Shown: positions 33,416-43,801 of the stretch, in pieces | Layout of the letters: the number at the start of each line of letters is the position of its first letter | How positions within the stretch are numbered: position 1 is the first letter of the stretch | Origin: Butyriboletus loyo | Lineage: Eukaryota; Basidiomycota; Agaricomycetes; Boletales; Boletaceae | Reading direction: 5' to 3' | Assembly: GCA_038093515.1 (NCBI GenBank) | Contig: JBBPSI010000003.1 | Coordinates: 496,001 to 560,000 of the forward strand | DNA: 64,000 nt | Translations under genes and position numbers: made by a program | The notes under the pieces: model-generated | Told to the model about the DNA's origin: nothing | Database searches by the model: none | What the model saw: only the letters and a program-made list of their open reading frames with translations

Positions 33416-34190
33416 TTGTCTACCCATCTATCAAAAATCCCATCAGCAAGTACTTCAAACCGGAATTCCCTCGTTTTATTTGTTTTGTTGTTTCACATTT
33501 GGCAGCAGGCTATCAAAGACCAGGGCACCTTATCTATCTGGATTGTAACTTCCTCGGACTATTGATTTTGTTGTTATTCACTCGGCGTGTGTTTTCAAGG
33601 GTGCAAGTTGGGGCTACCTCGACACTTGGTATATAGGGAGTCATGTGCCGGGCCAATTCTCTATAGTTGTACTACATTGTTGTGTTGAGGCTCGTGCAGA
33701 CTGCTTGTGCAATGCAAATGCTTCAGAACACAACATTCGCAACATCCATACTCTATAGACGTGAAAACCTTGTAGGAGACAGGTATTAATGTACACAGAT
33801 GAAGGACAAAAGTCAAATGCATCCCTCAAAACGACCAGGGGTATTGGCTATTAGATCCCTAGATTCGAAAGATCACGCCCATGGGAAGCTTAGAGGTCGT
33901 GGATTAATTTGTAAATGTTCCCCGTGCCAAGTATCAAGGGGAAAAGTCAACTGGGTGGAATTGATTCTTGAAGTGTATGTGAGGGAGATGCTCAAGCACC
34001 TCAGCGGCCAAGATTTCATCGAGTCGTCAGCGCGTCGTCGAGCATTGGTCTGACTTTTCTTGCAAACCATGATCGATAGTTACCTCGAGAGTGTTTCGGA
34101 AAGATCGGCCGCTAGGTAAATTACATAATTATAATCTCACGCACTCACCAAGTTCTGAAGTTTAAATCTCGTGCTTACTACCCTTTGGCA
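33416..34190. other. Intergenic between CAP and F-box genes
   Basis: About 775 AT-richer bases. An 84-codon frame from ATG 33799 shows no recognisable domain and is not called. No RNA gene or repeat is recognised. Confidence 0.4.
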
Positions 34191-35686
34191 ATGCCAATGG
34201 CCAACCAAGATACATCGACAATGAGACGTGTTGGACTCGACCTCCATGCACAACTTGAATGCACACTGCAGACGTTACCAGTTGAACTACTGGCAGAGAT
34301 CTTCTCCGAGCTTGATCTTGATTCACTTGTCGTGGTCTCTTGTCTCTCACGTAGGTTCCGCGCTATTACTGCTGACGCCTCTCTCAATCCGTGGAGACGT
34401 CCTATATTGCGCAATCTTCACCGACGTGTTTACGAGAAGTCGCTCTTCCACCTTAGCGTTCGTTCAACCGTGCCACGGCATAATTGGATCGAAATTCTCA
34501 CTTTCGCATCGCCGGGTTTTCTGTTGTTTGATAGCACCTTGCCCAATTTGAAGTCGTCCGAATGGGAAGAATGCTTTCGCAGAAGATTCCTACCTGGATG
34601 GACCAAATGGAAAAAGGACAGTTCGTGGAGAGGAGCCTTCATGAAGTTGGTGCTCTTTCAATCAATGGTGTTATCCGCTCTTATGAACCAGAGTGCTTTA
34701 TCGCGTATGGCACAGAAGTCGGTCCTCCTGCACTTCGGATGAATCTTGGACTAAGTAGTAGTTCTATTAATCCAATCTACGCTCCAACTGATCTCATACC
34801 AACGTTCTCAGGTACATTGTCGTCAGTCGTAATGGGTCTGTAAACGAGCTGGAGGCTGCTTCTAGAAGCTTCAATCCTCTCGCGATTCTTCATGAAATGA
34901 AGTCAGTATACCATCGGCTCGCGGTACTGGGCTCCAACTTACACTAGATAGACTTCAGAGTAACGTGGCTGATTTGCCAACTCAGATTAGAGTCAGCTGG
35001 CACCTTCGTCATCATACATCAACTAATACAACCTCCCATTCCAGGTTGTCCTTCAGTTGGCAGATGTCCGCATCCTTGCTCTGGGTGTTATGAATCGTCC
35101 TGGAACACATCGTGCGGTAAACCGCAACGCTCACGCATTTTTGTATCCACCGAAACTCGAACCCCCCAGTACTAGTGTTGATGGCGACAGTCTCACTAGC
35201 CATCCAAATGCGTCCGACCCAAGAACGTCTGGCACGTCTCTGAATTGTCGCCAGTTTGATCTTGAAACTGAGCCACTTTTTGCAACAGTAGCAAAACATT
35301 TGAACACCGCTTACCGTCGCCTCTCATGTCCTATGCCTTCATATACTCACAGCAATTACCCAATGTACACTCCTGGCGGGGGTGATCAAAGGTGGCATCC
35401 AGATGCCATACTAGAAGAAGGTATGCAGTGGGCCGGAGGGTTGATGTATGCCAGACGTGTCCTATTATTTACCTTTGACTGATTTTTTCGGAGGATCATC
35501 GTACAACTGCGCCCTTCCGACCCACATGGGTCTACTGCTCATGGGCTACAAGGGCTCGAGCTATTTGGTGGGATCAATCACACCCAATTTGCGTCATTCA
35601 CTTGGCAGGATTTTCTGGCAATTGCACCCTGGATGGAAGAGAGGATTACGAAGTGTATCTACGGGCAAGGTTTGGGAATCCATTAA
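34191..35686 (+). CDS. F-box protein
   Basis: ATG 34191 (MPMANQDTSTM) is the first methionine in frame; the frame before it has only TTG. The F-box lies at about residues 22-65: LQTLPVELLAEIFSELDLDS, LVVVSCLSRRFRAITAD. It should bind Skp1 in an SCF ubiquitin ligase. The rest follows a layout I recall from Agaricomycete F-box proteins: EWEECFRRRFLPGWTKWKKD, then after an intron VLYRVWHRSRSSCTSDESW, YIVVSRNGSVNELEAASRSF, LQLADVRILALGVMNRPG and, in the last exon, WQDFLAIAPWMEERITKCIY ending GQGLGIH. About five introns were resolved by phase, and with them the whole frame is intact. Substrate unknown. Confidence 0.82.
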
Positions 35687-36219
35687 TTTACTTCCCCTGC
35701 CACCATTCCTGCTAGTGGAGGTTAAAATTCTAACGATTAAGTGATATTTGCGTGCCTTGATTTTACAAAGTCCGCTGTCTCTAGAAAATAAGGTAAATCG
35801 TCCAATGGTGGAACAGCCACACTCAAACAAGACCGTATGACATAGTCCATAGACCTCAAATCCGTTTTACAGTGATCGAGGTGAGACATGGGAACAATAA
35901 CCGTTCTATTGTTTCCCTCGGCAGCACCGCGACCAACTTTTGTTTTTGCTGTAGACGCCCCGACGCCCCCCGGTCCCGTTAGACGGATCCATGAATGTCT
36001 AAATGCCCCTGTGCGCGTTGTATATCGGAACAATGGATATCAATCACCTTTACATGTCCACGAGGAATTTCATATGGTTGGTCCGATCAAGTGGACTTTC
36101 CCCCATTTAAGCGTCCAGTTTCAGGGAGGAGTCTTTATTCCTTTCCTTTATATCCTTTGACTGACGTTGCAGGGCTTCGTCTCTATACCCTTCATCAACA
36201 AATTTTGACTCGTTTAATT
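35687..36219. other. Intergenic between F-box and zinc-finger genes
   Basis: About 530 bases without a recognised gene, RNA or repeat. It holds the F-box 3' end and the zinc-finger promoter. Confidence 0.4.
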
Positions 36220-37446
36220 ATGTCGCTCGTAAGAGTCCCCTTGTATATATTTTAACCAAGACGTTGGCTAATATTCTGCCTTCCATTGACAGTGGAGCTG
36301 TACAACTTGTTTCAAGTCCTTTTCGCGCAAAGGTGATCTTACTCGACATAAGTCACTACACACTGGCATAAAGTACGTCGTACTCAAACGCTAGAATGCC
36401 ACCAGTTAATATGTCTTCTAGACCACACGTCTGCGAAACTTGTGGGAAGAGTTTTGCACAATTTTCGGCTCTTAAAACACATCGGAACGTCCAGTACGGG
36501 GTTTCAAATTGACTACTTCTATTTCGTACTAACAGAGAGTTAGCTCCAAGGCCAAGCCTTATATTTGTGGCATTGGTACCTGCCCAAAGGCTTTCGGAGA
36601 CCCTTCTTCGCGTACTCGTCATAGAAAAGAGACTCACAGGCGCGAAGGTGCATACAAGTGTATTATCACCGACTGCGGAACAAGGTTAGTGTGGCACTTG
36701 AAATCCACTTTTTCTACAATTCTGACACTTTCGTTAACTTAGAATCAAACGACGGTCCGCATTCGTGGCACATTTGCGAAAACACGGGCTTGATCCCAAC
36801 TCACTAGACTTGGACGCCATTGTTTTACAGAGTAACGGAAGTGGGATCCCCGCACCAGCTCCTTTCGTTTCTCCTGCTGTGGAAAACAAGAGTCAACATA
36901 AAGTGGAGTCTCGGAGCGTGTCCCTGTCTTTTCTTGGCGATAGTAGGTGACGGTGTTATGTTCTACGCTACCCGCTAACCATTCAAAGGCTCTGGATACT
37001 ATACTTTGGGCGACAACGAGGCAAATTACTTTACGAACGATAACGGATGGCTGGGTGATGGTCCACTTGACGGTCGGCAGGCTAGCTGGTCCCCCGCAAA
37101 CGACGCCTTGTTCCTCGGCTCAGTGCTTGATCAGACCGTGAACGTTGGTCCGTCGGATCTTCCTCACGACGTCTACCACTACCTGTCCAACGACTTCAAG
37201 AACCCATTTTGTTTCGACGGTATATTCCCCACAACAATTGACTATTCACCTCTCCTCGTCTCTTTTTTGAACCTTCCGGTGCTTGAACCGTTCCTGGAGG
37301 CCGGAAGTGATGGATCACAATCATCTTCGTCATCCCCATTGTCAACGCATTCAACTCTGTATACCAACGACTTCAATGACGACGTGGCGTCGCTGTCGCT
37401 AGCGAGCAACGCATCGCAAGAGTCGCTTCTGTACAACACTATGTGA
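36220..37446 (+). CDS. C2H2 zinc-finger protein, probable transcription factor
   Basis: A nine-base first exon (ATGTCGCTC) splices into WSCTTCFKSFSRKGDLTRHK, a complete C2H2 finger with the TG.K linker (SLHTGIK). After an intron, RPHVCETCGKSFAQFSALKT gives a second finger with HRN before a third intron. The next, KPYIC...CPKAFGDPSSRTRHRKE, has C-x4-C spacing. A fourth, YKCIITDCGTR|IKRRSAFVAHLR, spans an intron and has AHLRKH. The C-terminal 200 residues are acidic and Ser/Asn-rich (LYTNDFNDDVASLSLASNAS), as in activation domains. Nuclear DNA binding is expected. Targets are unknown. The tiny first exon is the least certain element. Confidence 0.8.
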
Positions 37447-37849
37447 TTCACGTTAGCATTGGAGGAGATTCACTTGCATGACATTCCTTTATATAATCTT
37501 AGTCCCCATTCTAATGTTTTACCTATCGCATTGCTCTGTCTCGCCAGCTAGTTACCCTTTGGACGCTTATTTACCCAGTAGCTTGAGACTCATCGGGCAA
37601 TACCAATGCCTCCTTGACTCCTGGTCGTGTTGTTGGGGTGTACTAGCAAGAGTTCTGTAGCGTGGGTGCAATCAACAAAGACGCGTCAGTAACAAGAGTA
37701 AATAATGACTTCGATTTCTCAAGACCTTACTGCATCCTCGAATTCGGCATTTGTTCAGACTCTCCGCTCCTCTCCGCTCCATCCGTCTCCTGGGCAGACA
37801 TCTCCAGGGTCGCAGCCGCTTCCACAGATTTCGTTCGAACCGATATAGC
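37447..37849. other. Intergenic upstream of the deubiquitinase
   Basis: About 400 bases. An ATG at 37704 opens 47 codons (MTSISQDLTASSNSAFVQTL) that end at TAG just before the chosen start of the next gene. It could be a 5' exon joined through a weak donor, or an upstream frame. Confidence 0.35.
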
Positions 37850-40130
37850 ATGTTGGCATCACCCTTATATCCTACCCTACCATTTTCTACCCAGCTTCTG
37901 TCCGACGATCGTGCGCAGCTCAAACCGTCCAAAGATATCGATGCGTTCAACAGTCTTCTTCCAGCCCCCATCGAGTTCGTAGAAGGGTCGTCATCTGGCA
38001 TCCTCGCAGTTGCCGAAGGAAAGTACGATCCCATCAACGGAACGCCAAAAATCAGCAAGGTGAGCAATCTAAAACTCGACCGTGCCATCCAGTATCATGA
38101 ATAAATGGCAGTCTTCTTTGGATCAACCGAAAACACCGTCTACACCACAACATGCTTTTCCGAAGACTTTGTCGCCCACAACTCGGAACGCCAAGCACTC
38201 GTTGTACAATGGTATACTCGATTTCACTTGGCCACCAGACCACGGTTTTGGAAGTGGTTTCCATAACACTGGAAACACCTGCTTTTTGAATAGTGTATTG
38301 CAATGCCTCCTCCATACACCACCTCTACTCCGTGTTTTGCACGCGCACTCCAAAGCTGACCCCTGTGAGTGCATTACCACTATTTGTTCATTTGGACGAC
38401 ATTTTTACCTCATCACTATCCAGGCAGAGTCAAGAGTGGATTTTGCATGGCATGTAACCTTCGGCAGGTAATGATAGACTCGTACCACAAGCCGCACGCG
38501 TTTACCCCATATCAAATTACATCCAAATTACAATGCAAGTTCTGACCATCTATTCGCGTTGACGATACTGACTGGCGTTGACAGTCATCGCGAAACATAT
38601 GCGTAGGGGACGACAAGAGGATTCACATGAATTCCTCCGTTATGCTATCGATGCGTTGCAAAAGTCGTGCTTGGCTGGCTATCCTCAGTACGTTTCCCAA
38701 AAAATTCTGGTTGCAGTTCCTCACCAACCATCTAGAAAAGTCGATCATAATTTGGCTGAGACAACATGGGTGCACAGAATCTTTGGCGGACGATTGCGTT
38801 CCCGGGTAACATGCCGAGAGTGTAATTATAACAGTGACACTTTCGACAGCATGCTAGACATAAGCCTGGACATATATGGCTCGTCAACTTTGAAGGATGC
38901 ACTCAAGAAGTTTGTTGCCGTTGATTACCTGAGGGGCTCGGACAAATACAAATGCGAAAAGTGAGTAGCCTGGGTAGCGGGGGCAGCGTGTTTACTCATG
39001 GATTCGATTGAAGGTGCAGAAAAGCTGTCGTGGCTGAAAAGCGTTTCACTGTTCACGATGCCCCTGCTGTGCTAACAATACATTTAAAACGCTTCTCTCC
39101 GCTTGGCCGAAAGGTTGGTCACCATGTTCACTATGACGAGCGCCTGATGCTCCAGCCGGCGATGAGCGAGGGGCAACACGGACCCTCCTACTCACTATAC
39201 GGTATCATCTCCCACGCCGGAGGTGGACCAAATTCGGGTCATTACTTTGCTCACGTCAAAGCAGCGAATGGACGATGGTATGAAATGAACGACGATATGG
39301 TCTCACCCCACCATGGCACCCCTGTGGGCATGAAGAATGCATATGTTTTGTTCTATATGCGCGATAGGGGACAGTCGCTCGAGGGTGCCATCAGTCACCC
39401 AAGCCAGGTGGTCGGTAGTGCCAAGAGCAGCATCGTCGGCGGTATGAAGAAACGGAAGAACTTTGATCTAGATGAAGAAGATATTGGTGTCAAGGCCGAC
39501 CACCCCTTCGTCGGCCCTCTTCTCCCTTCACCCTTGCCTAACAGTGCCGATGATAAGCAATCAGCCACCACGACGACTCCTGTGTCCGACCCTCAGGCCG
39601 TTAACCTGAAAAAGAAGATTGCCGCTGTAACAACCAAACCAAGCACTGCTCTCACGAGTCTTGCGCAGTATGACGAGGATGATAGTTCATCAGAATCCAT
39701 CCAACTAGAGTCAAAAGCTACAGCGAGCCTCGAATCATCCCCGCCACCTCCACCTTCTACTGATTCACCCCAGTCTCCGTCATCCTCAGATCATACTTCC
39801 ATTGCCCAAATACCTGCACCATCCTCGGATGCCCTTCGTTCCAATGGGATTCATCCCAGCAATCTCTATGTATCCCGCACAAATAATGAAAGGAAGCGTA
39901 AATCACCATTCGGTGATGAAGATGATCACAAGTCTAACCCTAAGCGCCACCCGGTATCACCCATGCAGACTCCCTCTCCCAAACATACACCGCAACGTAG
40001 AAAGGCTTCCTATGGTCGTCGTACTGAAAATCCTTACTCTCGACTCCTTGGGAACAAGCCTGTACGGAACTCCGACTTCCGTCAGAGACCAAGGCAATAT
40101 GGCAACAAGCGGAAGAGAATGATTATATAG
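37850..40130 (+). CDS. Ubiquitin carboxyl-terminal hydrolase, USP36/Ubp10-like
   Basis: ATG 37850 begins MLASPLYPTLPFSTQLLSDD. After an intron the catalytic core starts with GFHNTGNTCFLNSVLQCLLH, whose nucleophile Cys is codon 38280-38282. Then come CMACNLRQVMIDSYH, RGRQEDSHEFLRYAIDAL, and a zinc-ligand pair CRECNYNSDT with CEK|CRK. The His box is YGIISHAGGGPNSGHYFAHV with WYEMNDDMVS and NAYVLFYMR. All triad elements are kept. The C-terminal 250 residues are disordered (Ser, Pro, Lys) and end in a strongly basic GNKRKRMII, fitting nucleolar or nuclear location as in USP36 and Dot4/Ubp10. The enzyme removes ubiquitin from substrates. Four to five introns were joined by phase. Confidence 0.9.
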
Positions 40131-40238
40131 CCCTGTACTGTCGCTGTATCATGCACATGTAATCATTACATCTCAAGTGTGCAAATAGATGGCCGACCTG
40201 CGAATTGTACTAATTAAATGAAGGTAGCAAAACGGAGT

Positions 40239-41928
40239 CTATAATTTCGCCTTGAATTCGGCAGTCTGGGGACCGTCATCTTGTTCGTCCCACCATACTA
40301 CAGAGACAGTGATGTCGTCGCGATACCGGCGAGCGAAAGGTGAAGGGATGCTCATCAGTTCCCGGAGTGCAGATATATCGCCTCCCCCAAACGCGTTCCG
40401 TATTAGGTGAACGCTCAGGTCGTCATTTCCAAAGCACCACGAACCCTTGACGTTTCCCCTTGTCTTATCCTTGCCTTCGACAGTCGGCGATCCAGACGAG
40501 GTAGGGACCAGAGTCTGAAGTTGGGCCTTGGAGACTGATCCTCTCAGGCCTTTTAGATGTCCTCCCACAAGAGCGACCACTTCTTCCGAGCTCAGTTTAT
40601 CCCACAGGCCATCGGTAGCGAGTACGACGAATCGGGGGCCAAGACGTTTCGAGGTATCCGAGGAACCGTCATCAAAAGAAAACTTTCGGTGAGTGACGAC
40701 CGGAGTTGCAGTAACATAGGGCGGTGTTTTCAACGATACTGGAGCCGGCCGCAATGGTTGATTATTACCGACCATAAATGCTTGACTCAGACTATAGGAA
40801 GGTCGTGACTTGAACGGGGCGGAAATGAAATGAATCAAACTCACACTTCCTGAACTTCGCGTGGCCACTTGTAGCGTGCATCTCCGAACGCTCTTGTAGG
40901 CTCAAGACCCCCAAGGACTCGCCCAGCACGGATGACGTTTTCAGCCTCATCTTGAGGATGTTCCGACTGCATTCTATCTAGAGATTAGGTGTATAAGAGA
41001 AACGAGGGGATGTAGTATACTATACCTTTTCAGCTCGTTCGGATTTCGGCCCGTTTGGTCCTCGCTCAATACTTCGACCCTCCAAGAACCCGTACCATCT
41101 GCCGACTCCTCCCAAGTACCCGCGACTGCCCGGCTGTCTCCAGAACACGCGACATACAAGTCTCGCTGGGCTGTGTCAAAGACGGCCATCAAAGCACAGC
41201 TGCCTAAAATGGGTCTGAATATCATGAAGTTGAAGCAAGCCACGCGTTAACATACCAGAAACCGCCGGAAGCATCACAGGTAACGCGAGTGGATGCTCGC
41301 TCAAGTCGGGAACGATTTTCTTCTTCAGGGACTCCTTGTCGATGTTGTTGGCGAGAATTTTTAACGGTGCATTGATCAGCTCTTCGTCAAGCTTGGTGAA
41401 AGCGCTTTGTATGGCCAAGGAGATGGCCTGGGGATTCTGAACTCTGGGTCTAGAGAGCATGGAGCCAGAAGATCCGTGTATGAGTGAGGAGAGTTGCAAC
41501 ACAACAGCACTGATCAATGTGTTCGAGAGAAGGCGGGAAGTGTGCGGGCCGCCGTGACCGTCCATTACAGCGAAGAATAGCCAGTCTCCGGGCCCTTGTG
41601 GGTCCGATGGTTCACGAGCGATGATGGCCTCGGCATGGGCGTCTTCGAGCGGTTCATTCGCTGGTAGGGATGCAGTACTGTACTTCCACGTTATACCTCC
41701 CGGACGCGTGATCGTGTCGGATTTTGCATTCCTGTTGAGGCGCTCGTCGATAGCGATGAGAGGGAGCAAGGGGAAAGTCTTGCTGGTCATGACAGGCGTA
41801 CCATCTGCACCGAGTATTTTCACGGGAAGGTCAAAAGTCTGAGGCTTGTTGTAGCGGTAATAAAGGTATGATGGGGTACCAATAAGGACAGTGGTAGCAG
41901 CTATGGGTTTCCAGAGTCGTCGGAGCAT
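40239..41928 (-). CDS. PP2C-family protein phosphatase, likely mitochondrial (PDP-like)
   Basis: ATG 41928 begins MLRRLWKPIAATTVLIGTPS with a basic start and a hydrophobic stretch, then YLYYRYNKPQTFDL, so an inner-membrane anchor or presequence is likely. PP2C motifs follow in order: EPLEDAHAEA, WLFFAVMDGHGGPHTS (metal-binding DGHGG), ALMAVFDTAQRDLYVACSGD with SRAV, the NVIRAGRVLGGLEPTRAFGD segment, FVVLATDGLWDKLSSEEVVA and RRYRDDITVSVVWW. All metal-site aspartates are in place. The layout with long inserts resembles pyruvate dehydrogenase phosphatase, which reactivates the PDH complex in mitochondria. Substrate assignment is inference. It is divergent from the SQ-rich gene (201 bases). Confidence 0.86.
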
Positions 41929-42129
41929 TGCCTCCACGACTAGGAATGGAGCAGCGAGTGGACAAAGGGAACAGCGTATCACGTGGTCATCGATAAGATT
42001 CCCACTGCCACGGTGCCGCCAGCTGCCAGCCCACCCAACTTGTGTTAGTACCACGACCTGCCCGTTTCTCCGCTCCAGCTCTAGTCCCATCGTTCTGTTG
42101 CTGTTGCTGTCGTGCAGTTTGCCAGCTCA
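41929..42129. promoter_or_regulatory. Short divergent promoter, PP2C and SQ-rich protein
   Basis: 201 bases between divergent ATGs. A short imperfect CTGTTG repeat lies near 42098-42112. No TATA or CCAAT box was noted. Confidence 0.4.
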
Positions 42130-43302
42130 ATGGCCAGCGTGAGATCTCATGTACAAGACGTGTCCATGTCTGTGGATGAAACCGTGGAGACTCCACCCGA
42201 ACACTGCGATCCCTGTGCAGAAGACCGTGATGACACAGAGCATGAATCTCTTTCACAACCTTTGGCGAACGTGAGTCAAGATATATGTCTGACTCTCACT
42301 GGTGCAAAGCCTCAAGCTTGTCCTGCATTATCGCCCCCCAAGTTTCTTGCAGACGTGATATCCTCACAAGAGTATTCGCAAGCGCCCACGGGTGGTGCCC
42401 AAGTGGTGTTTTCACAGCAACCCTCCCCCGAGTTTTTGATGTCTCTGGGTATCAAAGTGAGAGACTTTGCGTATGAGAACACCCTTCCCGCGATCGCCCC
42501 TGTACCACGTGTTCCTCGACAAGTGCAACCAGCGCCTCGAGCGTCCAAGCGCTCGCAGAGAGACTGGGATGACAACGGGGGATCCTTGAACAGTTTGTCC
42601 CCGGCACCACCACTCTCGGGACAAACGGGATGCAAGAAACCCAGATCTCTAGAGCGCAAGTCGACCGAGCCACTACAAGAAACAGCGGTCCAGCACACCC
42701 GCACCTTGGAACGAATAACGGTTAAAGGAGTGTGCTCCATTCTCACACCGCCACTACGAAGAACTTTGCCAGCGACTCCACGCACACAGCTTTCTGCTAG
42801 CCCACCAACGTCACCCCTGACGCCGCCGCTCTCACATCTCATGTCGCAAGAATCAGAATTCGTTCAAACGCCCCCCACAATCCCGTTTGTTATACACGTA
42901 GATGATACCAGTATGATCACCGCTTCACAACATGATTCGGAATCGCAGCCTCTATCTCTTCATCCCGTCCTGTACACCAGGTTTACATTAGACTCGCGTT
43001 CGTCCCCGGGCTGTTCTCTCGTTCCACATCCACCACAGAATGCCTCGCCTGTTCCACTAATAGCTCCATCCCTGGAACCACCATCCCCGATCAGGGAGTC
43101 GGGAACAGATTCTCGTGTTGGCAAGCGTCGTGGGAGTGGGAGTGCAGGCACGACAGTTCCAAACCGATATCAACTGCGTCAGCGGCCCATTCCGCCTTCC
43201 CGTGCATCCACCCTTTCGCGGTGCTGGCATCAAGCAAGTAGTACACCCAAGTCGCTTCCACGGCGGACTCGCCGCGTGGGGCGAAGTGATGAAATTCATT
43301 GA
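42130..43302 (+). CDS. Disordered protein with an SQ cluster, function unknown
   Basis: A single-exon frame of 390 residues from ATG 42130; an earlier in-frame GTG is not used. I recognise no folded domain. Five SQ motifs fall within about 60 residues near the N-terminus (LSQP, VSQD, SSQE, YSQA, FSQQ), and RSQR, MSQE and ASQH follow later. Such SQ clusters are typical substrates of the ATM/ATR-class checkpoint kinases. The best-ordered segment is PEFLMSLGIKVRDFAYENTL, followed by PAIAPVPRVPRQVQPAPRAS. Basic patches KRSQRD, GCKKPRSLERK and RYQLRQRPIPPSR suggest nuclear location and nucleic-acid or chromatin contact. Pro-rich TP/SP sites (TPPLRRTLPATPRT) fit CDK control. A DNA-damage or cell-cycle role is only inference. 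Confidence 0.7.
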   Translation: MASVRSHVQDVSMSVDETVETPPEHCDPCAEDRDDTEHESLSQPLANVSQDICLTLTGAKPQACPALSPPKFLADVISSQEYSQAPTGGAQVVFSQQPSPEFLMSLGIKVRDFAYENTLPAIAPVPRVPRQVQPAPRASKRSQRDWDDNGGSLNSLSPAPPLSGQTGCKKPRSLERKSTEPLQETAVQHTRTLERITVKGVCSILTPPLRRTLPATPRTQLSASPPTSPLTPPLSHLMSQESEFVQTPPTIPFVIHVDDTSMITASQHDSESQPLSLHPVLYTRFTLDSRSSPGCSLVPHPPQNASPVPLIAPSLEPPSPIRESGTDSRVGKRRGSGSAGTTVPNRYQLRQRPIPPSRASTLSRCWHQASSTPKSLPRRTRRVGRSDEIH

Positions 43303-43801
43303 CCGTGTTGTATTCAGGGGAGTATTTATTCGTTATTGCTGTTGTCTCACTGTCGTGTTGGAAAAAAGGATTTGACATTCATCGCTAGCAAACGTATATA
43401 ACCCCAACATCATATTCGATTCGTTCCATCGCAAGCTGTCTCATTAGTGTACCCTGAACGTTGTAATGCATGCATTTCGCTGGCCAATCAGATCTATCAG
43501 AACGGGGCACTGGTTTGGAGTGTATAAATCTGGGAGTTGTGGAAAATAGGACCCTGGAAACTACCCCAGAAAAAAACAAACCGAAATTGATTATATTTTC
43601 GTAAGTGATGATCTTTTCGACTGCCCGCATCCGAATTTTCGTTGTTACGAATAGTACACCACACTTTCATTAGGAACTAATTCGTCGTACATAAAGATAA
43701 GGATTCCGTACGTACCTCAAGATCTACATCTGACATGGAAATATTAGCACTCAGCGGGCATCAAAGCAGGCCGGGACGCCTCCTCTCCTTCTCCAATATT
43801 G
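43303..43801. other. Intergenic upstream of the CASTOR-like gene
   Basis: About 500 bases, AT-richer, with no recognised gene. A TATAAAT-like string occurs at about 43520, roughly 280 bases before the next start. Confidence 0.4.

Noticed and set aside
33799..34053. 84-residue frame from a real ATG
   Set aside because: No family, no supporting splice or composition signal, and the opposite strand is equally open.
37704..37847. Upstream 47-codon frame as the first exon of the deubiquitinase
   Set aside because: It ends at TAG and can be joined only through a poor donor (GTTCAG). ATG 37850 gives an open frame without a splice.
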